Notes under the pieces: model-generated
What the model saw: the letters and a program-made list of their open reading frames with translations, nothing else
Databases searched by the model: none
What the model was told of the DNA's origin: nothing
Shown: positions 51,495 through 59,400 of the stretch, piece after piece
Position numbering within the stretch: position 1 is the first letter of the stretch
Layout of the letters: each line of letters begins with the position of its first letter
From: Metapseudomonas resinovorans DSM 21078
GTDB lineage: Bacteria > Pseudomonadota > Gammaproteobacteria > Pseudomonadales > Pseudomonadaceae
Length of the DNA: 64,000 bases
Direction: 5' to 3'
Assembly (NCBI RefSeq): GCF_000423545.1
Contig: NZ_KE384031.1
Span: 1 to 64,000 of the forward strand
Program-made: the position numbers and the translations under genes

Positions 51495-52331
51495 ATGACC
51501 GCCAGCGCCAGCGCTCCCCTGCCCAAAGCCAACTTCCCCGTGCGCCGCATGGACTTCAGCTTCGCGTCGACCCAGAAATACTGGTGGAGCGGCGATCCCT
51601 TCATGACCCACTTCATGAACAACCTGTCTTCGCTCTTCCCCTACGGTGAGAAGTTCTTCGTCGACAGCGTGCGTGCCGTGCGCGACCAGGTCAGTGACCC
51701 GCAACTGCAGAAGGACATCAGCGCCTTCATCGGCCAGGAAGCCATGCACTCCAAGGAACACGCGACTTATAACGATTACGCCGCCGAACACGGTATCGAC
51801 CTGGAACGCCTGGAACTGCGCATCAAGGTGCTGCTGGAATGGGTCACCCGCGTCACCACCAAGAAGCAGCGTCTGGCTGCCACCTGCGCCCTGGAACACT
51901 TCACCGCCACCATGGCCGAGCAACTGCTGCGCCGGGAAGACATCAACACCCAGATGGACGACCCGAAGATGTACAAGTTGTGGATGTGGCACGCCATCGA
52001 GGAGAACGAGCACAAGGCGGTTTGCTATGACGCTTACCAGGCAATCGGCGGCGGCTACCTGATCCGCACGTTGACCATGTTCCTGACCACTTTCCTGTTC
52101 TTCGGCGTGATCATGACCTTTCAGGTCCACCTGATGCGCAAGGACGGCCAGCTGTTCAACTGGCGCAGCTGGGCTCGCGGCCTCAAGACCCTGCTCGGTC
52201 CGCGCAACGGCTACTTCCCGAAGATGATCAAGCCTTACCTGGACTACTACCGCCCCGGTTTCCATCCTTTCGACCACGAGACCAAGGCGCTGGAGAAACG
52301 CTGGAAGGAGCGCCTCGGCTTCAACGGCTGA
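51495..52331 (+). CDS. Metal-dependent hydrolase, PF10118 type
   Basis: 278 residues of the family annotated as predicted metal-dependent hydrolase. It begins PVRRMDFSFASTQKYWWSGD and has a ferritin-like pattern of Glu and His: FIGQEAMHSKEHATYNDY, TCALEHFTATMAEQLL and WMWHAIEENEHKAVCYDAY, four helices that would bind a di-metal centre. A hydrophobic segment (TLTMFLTTFLFFGVIMTFQV) follows. Its biochemical reaction is unknown. ATG 51495 follows GAGAGGA; the upstream frame is not supported. Confidence 0.82.
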   Translation: MTASASAPLPKANFPVRRMDFSFASTQKYWWSGDPFMTHFMNNLSSLFPYGEKFFVDSVRAVRDQVSDPQLQKDISAFIGQEAMHSKEHATYNDYAAEHGIDLERLELRIKVLLEWVTRVTTKKQRLAATCALEHFTATMAEQLLRREDINTQMDDPKMYKLWMWHAIEENEHKAVCYDAYQAIGGGYLIRTLTMFLTTFLFFGVIMTFQVHLMRKDGQLFNWRSWARGLKTLLGPRNGYFPKMIKPYLDYYRPGFHPFDHETKALEKRWKERLGFNG

Positions 52332-52363
52332 CTGCCCTGCTGGTCCGACGCCCCAGCTGTGCT

Positions 52364-52450
52364 GTAGGGGCGATTTCAATCGCCAAGCGGGCCTCAGGCC
52401 CGCCCAGAGGCGTTCGACAGGGCAACGCCGTTGACCTTGGCGGCCCCTAC
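52364..52450. repeat. 87-bp inverted-repeat element between convergent genes
   Basis: GTAGGGGC and GCCAAG at one end pair with CTTGGC and GCCCCTAC at the other, enclosing an inner hairpin GCGGGCCT / AGGCCCGC (52387-52404). It has the appearance of a Pseudomonas intergenic repeat. It lies in the 132-bp gap between two convergent genes and probably ends both transcripts. Confidence 0.65.
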
Positions 52451-52463
52451 GACAAAACTCGCT

Positions 52464-53165
52464 TCACCCCTCCTCGAAGAACTCCGCGAAGAACCCATCC
52501 AGCTCCCCCTCATAGCTGTCCAGCGAATACAGGGTGTCGGCCGCCAGCAGGTCCAGCAGGATCAGCCCATTGAGGCTGGAATCCTCCTCGGCAGCGGCAC
52601 GCAAGCGGCCGGCCATGCCCAAGTTGACCTGGCGCAGGTTGCGGTACAGCTCGCGCAGCCCATCCATGTCCCAATCAGGTTCAAGGCCGCGCTGCCGGCG
52701 CAAATGCTGCCCTAGCAGATAGGTACCCAGGGAGCGGTAGAGGGTCTCAGCCGAGGTGCTGAACGGCCAGTGGAACCATGCCATCGCCCGCAGCATCCGG
52801 GTATGGGGACAACCGCTCGTCGCCCCGAGCAGACCGAGTAGCGAGCCCAGGGCCCGTTGCAGCGTGGTCTGCTGGCGAATCTCCCGCCCGCGCCAGAATA
52901 CCGCCATCTGCACCTCCTCGTAGGAAGGCGAATGTGCCAGCACTGCCACTGGCCGTGCCAGGGCCCGCGCAAAGGGACAGTCACGCACCTCGGTGGTCTT
53001 CAGCGGGCAATGGCTGCATTGCTGGAAGCCCAGCCGCGCCCAGTCCGGCCCGTTGTCCAGGTATTGCTCAGTGCCCGCCAGGTCCACCTCATGCGCCCAG
53101 AGGTGGCCATCCGGGAATCGGAACTCGTAGCGAACCTGTGCCTCAGCCCTCGACTCCAGCTCCAT
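52464..53165 (-). CDS. Conserved hypothetical protein with an N-terminal Cys cluster
   Basis: 233 residues. I do not recognise a family. The N-terminal part looks like a beta domain (VRYEFRFPDGHLWAHEVDL) ending in QCSHCPLKTTEVRDCPFARA, a CxxC plus further Cys that could bind zinc or an iron-sulfur cluster. A third Cys region, SGCPHTRMLRAMAWFHWPFS, precedes helices and an acidic C-terminus (YSLDSYEGELDGFFAEFFEE). No signal peptide or membrane helix. Divergent from the histidine kinase gene, 167 bp apart, so it may belong to that signalling locus. Confidence 0.7.
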   Translation of the reverse strand: MELESRAEAQVRYEFRFPDGHLWAHEVDLAGTEQYLDNGPDWARLGFQQCSHCPLKTTEVRDCPFARALARPVAVLAHSPSYEEVQMAVFWRGREIRQQTTLQRALGSLLGLLGATSGCPHTRMLRAMAWFHWPFSTSAETLYRSLGTYLLGQHLRRQRGLEPDWDMDGLRELYRNLRQVNLGMAGRLRAAAEEDSSLNGLILLDLLAADTLYSLDSYEGELDGFFAEFFEEG

Positions 53166-53332
53166 GGTCTACCCTTGCTCACCTGTTGAAGGGAAATTTC
53201 AGCGCCATCCAACACGAAATTCGACGAGATTCAGACGCCTGAAATCTGTCATACACTTCGTACAACAAAGTCGGACAAGCGCCAGAATTCAACCCCGACA
53301 ACAGTTCTACAGCGAAAAAAGCGGGCGACATC

Positions 53333-54607
53333 ATGGAAAGCAGCCCTTTGGATCTTGCCGGAGCCCTGGTTGAACGGATCGAGGTGGGCGTCATCATCCT
53401 CGACCAGGAGCTGCGCGTACTTCACTGGAACGACTTCGTCAGCCAGCGCAGCGGCAAGGCGCTGGGGCCTGCCCGGTATCAACCGCTGACGTGGGTCTTC
53501 CCGGAAGCGGACACCCCACGCCTCGGCCAGATGGTGGCCAAGGCCCGCGAACAGGGCCTCCACGCCTACACCCACTGGCGCGAAGACCCCTACCTGATCC
53601 AGCTGCCCTACAACCCCGAAGGCCAGGTGACGCCCCTGCGCCTGCAGAGCACCCTGCTCTTCCCCTTCGATTGTGCGGGCGAACGCTATTTCGGCCTGCT
53701 GCTTTACGACACCACCGAGTTCGCTCGCTCCAACGACCAGTTGGCCGCAGCCCTAAACGCCCTGGGCAGCAAGCAACTGGAGCAGGATCAACTGGTCCAC
53801 AAGCTGGAGAAGGCCAACGCCCAGTTGCTGCAATCGGAGAAGCTCGCCGCCATCGGCCAGTTGGCAGCTGGCGTGGCCCACGAGATCAACAACCCCATCG
53901 GCTACGTCTTCTCCAACCTCAAGACCCTCACCGGCTACGTCAACGACCTGCTGCGCATCGTCGACGCCGTGGACGGCGTCGGCAGCCTGGAAGAACTGCA
54001 GCAGCTCAAGCGCAGCCTGGAGTACGACTACATCCGCAACGATGTCGAAGCCCTGATCCACGAATCCGAGGACGGTATCGATCGGGTCAAGAAGATCATC
54101 ACCGCCCTCAAGGATTTCTCGCACATCGAAGAAGAAGAGTTCCGCGCGGCCGACCTGCACAAAGGCTTCGACAGCACCCTCAACCTGGTCAACAACGAAC
54201 TCAAGTACAAGGCCGAAGTCGTGCGCGAGTATGGGGAGCTGCCGCTGGTGGAATGCATCCCCTCGCAGATCAACCAGGTGGTGATGAACCTGCTGATCAA
54301 CGCCGCCCACGCCATCGAAAGCTTTGGCCGCATCACCCTGCGCAGCGGCCACCAGGGCGATTGGATCTGGCTGGAAGTCGAAGACAACGGCAAGGGCATC
54401 GACCCCACCATCCTCCATCGCATCTACGAACCCTTCTTCACCACCAAGCCGGTGGGCAAAGGCACAGGCCTTGGCCTCGCGCTTTCCTACAACATCGTGC
54501 AGAAGCACAACGGCCGCATCGAAGTAGCGAGCCAACCCGGCCAGGGCACCCGCTTCCGCGTCTGGCTGCCGCAGCACCAACCCCAGCCCGGCGGGTCGCA
54601 AGCATGA
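53333..54607 (+). CDS. Soluble PAS sensor histidine kinase
   Basis: 424 residues, no membrane segment. An N-terminal PAS domain (~10-130, VGVIILDQELRVLHWNDFV) and a coiled coil (~140-175) precede the kinase core. The H-box GQLAAGVAHEINNPIGYVFS places the phosphorylated His at 183; N-box NQVVMNLLINAAHAI, G1 VEDNGKGIDP, F-box YEPFFTTK and G2 GKGTGLGLALS are intact, so it should be active. The ATGA overlap with the next gene couples it to the receiver protein. It is the only kinase in a locus with three receiver domains. Signal unknown. Confidence 0.9.
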   Translation: MESSPLDLAGALVERIEVGVIILDQELRVLHWNDFVSQRSGKALGPARYQPLTWVFPEADTPRLGQMVAKAREQGLHAYTHWREDPYLIQLPYNPEGQVTPLRLQSTLLFPFDCAGERYFGLLLYDTTEFARSNDQLAAALNALGSKQLEQDQLVHKLEKANAQLLQSEKLAAIGQLAAGVAHEINNPIGYVFSNLKTLTGYVNDLLRIVDAVDGVGSLEELQQLKRSLEYDYIRNDVEALIHESEDGIDRVKKIITALKDFSHIEEEEFRAADLHKGFDSTLNLVNNELKYKAEVVREYGELPLVECIPSQINQVVMNLLINAAHAIESFGRITLRSGHQGDWIWLEVEDNGKGIDPTILHRIYEPFFTTKPVGKGTGLGLALSYNIVQKHNGRIEVASQPGQGTRFRVWLPQHQPQPGGSQA

Positions 54608-55941
54608 GCGAAGCCCGGCACCGCCCCACCCTGCTGCTGGTGGATGACGAAGAACACATCCTCAGCGCGCTGCGTCGCGTCCTGCGTGGCGAACCCTACG
54701 AACTGCTCACGGCCACCGGCGGCACCGAGGCCCTCGCGCTGCTGGCCGCGAACGATGTGGACCTCGTGGTCTCCGATGCGCGCATGCCCGGCCTCGATGG
54801 CCCCGCCCTGCTGGCTGAAGTACAGCAGCGCTGGCCGAGCACCCTGCGCCTGATGCTAACCGGGGCCACTGATCTGGACACCAGCATCCGCGCCATCAAC
54901 CAGGGGCGGATCTACCGGTATCTGGGCAAACCCTGGAATGACGACGAACTGCGCTTCACCCTGCGCCAGGCCCTGGCTCACCAGCATGCCGAACGCGAAC
55001 ACCAGCGCCTGGAACGCCTCACCCTGGAGCAGAATCGCAGCCTGCAGGAACTCAACGCCAGCCTGGAGCAACGCGTCCGCGACCGCACCGCCGAGTTGCA
55101 GCAGACCGCCGACATGCTCGACCTGGCCTACGACGAGTTGCGCCATAGCTACGTGACGGCCACCGAAGTCTTCTCATCCCTGCTCAGCCAGCGCCTGCCG
55201 GGCGACAAACAAGGCAACGCCCAGGTCATCGCCCTGGTGCGCGCCTATGCCAGCGAGCACCAGTTGCCGGAAACGGACAGTCGCGATCTGGCCATGGCCG
55301 CCGCCCTCTACAACCTTGGCAAGTTGACCTGGGACGACCACCTGTTGATCCGCCCCAGCGACCTGTTGCACCGCGAAGAGCGGGAACGCTACTGCCGTTA
55401 CCCACTGCTGGGCGAAAGCCTGCTGATGGCCCTGGAACCCCTGCACGATGCTGGACGACTGATCCGCCACCATCAGGAGCGCTGGAACGGCACCGGCTTC
55501 CCCGACCAGTTGCGCGGCCAGGACATCCCCTTCGGCGCCCGCCTGCTCAAGCTGGCGGTGGACTTCGTCGAACTGCAATGCGGCCTGGTGCTGCAACGCC
55601 CGCTGCAGCGCCAGGAATCCCTGCAGTTCCTCGCCCGCTATGCAGGGCGGCTCTACGACCCGCAGCTCTCCCAGCAATTCATCGACCTCTGCACCCGCTG
55701 CGCACCAGACCTGCCGGAGGCCGACACGAGCATCCTCGCCGTCGATACCCGGCGCCTGGAACCGGGCATGGTCCTGGCCCGCAACCTCCAGGCCGAGAGC
55801 GGCATGCTCCTGCTCAATGCCGGCAAGCAGCTCAGCCGCACCCTGATCGACAAGCTCATCGCCTTCGAGGCCAGCGAAGGTGCGCGCTACACCCTCCACG
55901 TCCGCCTGTCCGAGGCTGACGCGAGCCCGGCCAAGGAGTAA
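54604..55941 (+). CDS. Response regulator with degenerate HD-GYP domain (YN-GFP)
   Basis: 445 residues. The N-terminal receiver (~10-125) has the phosphoacceptor D58 in VVSDARMPGLDG and the KPW motif GKPWNDDEL. A coiled coil (~130-180, ELNASLEQRVRDRTAELQQT) leads to an HD-GYP-like domain. The metal-binding His-Asp is replaced by Y236-N237 in AAALYNLGKLTW, while HHQERWNGTGFP (residues 296-300) is retained in altered form. Catalysis of c-di-GMP is therefore doubtful; P. aeruginosa PA2572 is a known YN-GYP precedent. Cotranscribed with its kinase; 5 bp before the next receiver. Confidence 0.87.
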   Translation: MSEARHRPTLLLVDDEEHILSALRRVLRGEPYELLTATGGTEALALLAANDVDLVVSDARMPGLDGPALLAEVQQRWPSTLRLMLTGATDLDTSIRAINQGRIYRYLGKPWNDDELRFTLRQALAHQHAEREHQRLERLTLEQNRSLQELNASLEQRVRDRTAELQQTADMLDLAYDELRHSYVTATEVFSSLLSQRLPGDKQGNAQVIALVRAYASEHQLPETDSRDLAMAAALYNLGKLTWDDHLLIRPSDLLHREERERYCRYPLLGESLLMALEPLHDAGRLIRHHQERWNGTGFPDQLRGQDIPFGARLLKLAVDFVELQCGLVLQRPLQRQESLQFLARYAGRLYDPQLSQQFIDLCTRCAPDLPEADTSILAVDTRRLEPGMVLARNLQAESGMLLLNAGKQLSRTLIDKLIAFEASEGARYTLHVRLSEADASPAKE

Positions 55942-55946
55942 CACCG

Positions 55947-56483
55947 ATGATCAAGATCCAGCTGGTGGACGACGAACCCCACATCCTCAGTGCCCTGCAG
56001 CGCCAGCTGCGCCCCCAGGGCTGGGTCCTGCATACCTTCGACAAGCCCGAAGCCGCGCTCGCGGCCCTGGCCGAGCACCAGTACGCCGCCATCATCTGCG
56101 ACCTCAACATGCCGCAACTGGATGGCCTGACGTACCTGCAATTCGCCCGGCAGCGCCAGCCAGACGCCCTGCGCATGCTGCTCAGCGCCCATGGCGACCG
56201 CACCACACTGATGCAGGCGATCAATCGCGCCGAGGTCTATCGCTTCCTCTCCAAGCCCTGGGAGAACCACGACATCGAAAGCGCCCTCCAGGCCGCCGTC
56301 GACCTTTACCAACTGCGCGACGAGAACCGCCGCCTGCTGGACCAGGTGCGCGGCCAGCAGAACACCCTCGACCGCCAGCGCCGCGAACTGCTACGCCTGG
56401 AGATCGAGCACCCCGGCCTCACCCGCGTGCGGCGCGACGCCGACGGCGCCGTGCTGCTGGAGGGCTACGACCTGGATGACTGA
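55947..56483 (+). CDS. Stand-alone response regulator receiver protein
   Basis: 178 residues. One receiver domain (~1-125) with acidic pocket QLVDDEPHIL, phosphoacceptor D52 in IICDLNMPQLDG, switch Ser in MLLSAHGDR and SKPWENHD, the same KPW type as the neighbouring receivers. The C-terminal 50 residues form a coiled coil (DENRRLLDQVRGQQNTLDRQ) with a short acidic end and no DNA-binding motif, so it probably acts through protein contacts. The stop overlaps the next gene by 8 bp. Confidence 0.87.
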   Translation: MIKIQLVDDEPHILSALQRQLRPQGWVLHTFDKPEAALAALAEHQYAAIICDLNMPQLDGLTYLQFARQRQPDALRMLLSAHGDRTTLMQAINRAEVYRFLSKPWENHDIESALQAAVDLYQLRDENRRLLDQVRGQQNTLDRQRRELLRLEIEHPGLTRVRRDADGAVLLEGYDLDD

Positions 56484-59400
56484 TCCCGATCAGTCAGGAC
56501 CACTCCCGCCACCGGAACGGCACCTCTCCATGGCCAAGCACAACCGCGAGCTCAGCTACCAAGCCTACCTGCACTGCCTGGCCTTCGCCCTGATGGCCCA
56601 GGGCGTCATCAGCCTGATTTTCTTCCTGACCAAGGCCAGCCCCGCACGCTACGAACTCGTGCTGGTGCCCGACAGCGCCCTGATCACCCTCTTCGCCGGC
56701 ATCGCCCTGCTGAGCGCGACCCGTGGCCTGCACCGGCTCTCGCTACTGGCGAGCCTGGCGCTGATCACCCTGGCCGGCTACAGCCTCGGGCACAACGTCC
56801 TCGCTGGCGGCAGCGAGCACGGTCGCTCGCTGGTCAGCGGCTACTGGCGCATTCGCAGCGAGCTGGCGATCGTCGCCTGCCTGTTCGGCCTGGCCATGCT
56901 TCTGGCCGTTACCCGCCAGGGCGGCCGCTGGCTCAGCCAGCTCTGCGGGCTCGCCCTGATCGGCCTCGCGCTGCTCTCGCAGATTTCCCTGCTGGGCGCC
57001 AGCCACGGCCTGCCACGCTTCGCCTTCCGCCCGGAGTACGGGCATATCGCCAACCTCTTCATCGCCCTGCTCGGGGTCGGTGTGCTGCTGCTCTGCGCCC
57101 TGCCCGACGAGCGCCGGCGCCTGCTCGACCGGCGCGCCACGACCACCGGCCTGCTCGGAGCCCTGATCACCTGCATCGGCTGGTTCCTCCTCAGCCAGAA
57201 CGAGATCGCCACGCTCAACGCCCACAGCCACCAACTGCTACTGCGCGCCCAGTCCTCCATCGAGAACACCCTCACCGTGCGCCTGCAGCTGATGCAGCGC
57301 ATGGCCGACCGCTGGCACAGCCTGCCAGGCCCGTTGCCGGATGCGCTGTGGCATCAGGAGTCCAGCGGCTATCTGCGCGATTTCCCCAACATCAACCTGA
57401 TCGCGTTGCTCGACGCCGATCTCAAGCCGCTCCGACAGCAGATTCGCCACCCGCGCGCCGGCGACTGGCTGACGCGTTTTCTCGCCCAGAAGGAGCAGCG
57501 TAACTGGCTGCAGCAGGTGCGCCAGGGCAAGGGTGCGCTGATGAGCACGGTGCAGAGCTTCAGCGCCACCGACAACAGCACCCTGGTGGCCACTCCCCTG
57601 CGGATCGAAGGCCAGCCCGCCGCCCTGCTGGTGGCCGGGCTGGACATCGGCGCGACCCTGGATCGCCAACTGGGTCGTGACCTGGACGGCTTCGTGCTGG
57701 AGGTCTTCGAAGGTTCCAGGCGCATCTATGCGTCCCGCTCCGGCAGCGATGGCCACAGCCTGTTCCCGGTGGGCGAACAACGCGCCGACCTCGGTCCTGA
57801 AGGACGCTGGCAACTGCGCACCTACCAGGCCCTGCCACGCAGCGATTACGCCGCGGTCTACCTGCCAGCGCTGCTCATGCTTTTCGGCCTGGGCCTGACC
57901 TTTCTGCTGATGGTCAGCCAAAGCTTTTCGCGCCTGGCCATCGAGCGCAGCCAGCGCCTGCGCGAAAGCAACCGCGAACTGGAGCTGAGCCTGCAGCACC
58001 AGGCCCGTCTGCAAGCGCAGAACCAACGGATCATGGACCACTCCATGGACGTGCTCTGTTCCATCGACGCCGCCGAGCGCTTTACCCAGATCAGCCCCTC
58101 CTGCCACAGCGTGCTCGGCTACCGGCCCGAGGAAATGATCGGTCGCCCCTACACCGACTTCATCCGCGATGAGGACCGCGAGCGCACCCGCGGCGACATC
58201 CAGGCCATTATCCGCGGGGAATCCTGGGACGCCGTGCGCAACCGTTGCCAGCGCAAGGACGGCAGCGAGGTCCACCTGCTCTGGTCCGCCGGCTGGTCGG
58301 AAAGCGAGCGAACGCTGTTCGCCGTCGCCCACGACATCACCAGCCTGGTACGCCACGAAGCCTATGCCGAAGATCAGCGCGACATCCTCAGCATGATCTC
58401 GACCGACCAGCCGCTGCGTGAAATCCTCAAGGCTATCTGCCTGATGAGCGAAACCCTGGACCCGTCCGCACTCTGTTCGGTGCTGCTGGTGGATGGCGAG
58501 CACAAGCGTTTGCGCCTGGGCGCCGCGCCAAGCCTCCCCGACGCCTTCAACCAGGCGCTGGACGGCCAGCCCATCGGTCCCTTGGCGGGGGCCTGCGGCA
58601 CCGCCGTGTTCCGTCGGCAGATGGTGGTCAGCAAAGACATCAGTGAAGACCCGCTCTGGCACGAGCACCGCGACCAGGCCCTGCGCCACGGCCTGCGCGC
58701 CTGCTGGGCGATCCCGCTAATAGCACACCATGGCGATGTGCTCGGCACCTTTGCCGTCTACCTGCACCAGCCGTGCGCCCCGGACGATGAGTCCCTGCAA
58801 CTGATCGGCACCGCCGGACAATTGGCAGCCATCGCCATCGAACGCCAGAACGACCGCCTCCGCCTGCTGGAAAGCGAGCAGCGCTACCGCTCGCTGTTCA
58901 TCTTCAACCCCGACCCGGTGTTCTCCCTCGACCGCGAAGGGCGCTTCCTCAGCCTTAATCAGGCCGGCTGCGAGCTGATCGACTACAGCGAATCGGAACT
59001 GCTCGGCCAACTCTTCTCCAGCCTGGTGCTCGAAACCGACATCGACTACGCCCGCCAGCACTTTCGCAGCACGCTCGACGGCAAGGCACAACGCTACGAG
59101 GTCCACTGCCACAACCGAGCCGGTGATGTACTGGAACTGGACATCACCCTCCTGCCTATCGTCATAGAGGGCCGAATAGTCGGCGTATTCGGCATCGCCA
59201 AGGACATTGGCGAACGCAACCGCATGACCCGCGCCCTGCAAGTCACCCTGACCCAGTCGGAGCGCAAGGCCTTGCTGCTCCGAGGCCTGAGCGAGACTGC
59301 CCTGCGCATCGGCGGCATCCTCGATACCCGCACCCTGCTGGACTTCATGTGCGAACAACTGCGCCTGCTGGTCGGCGCCCACCAGTCACTGCTCGACCTG

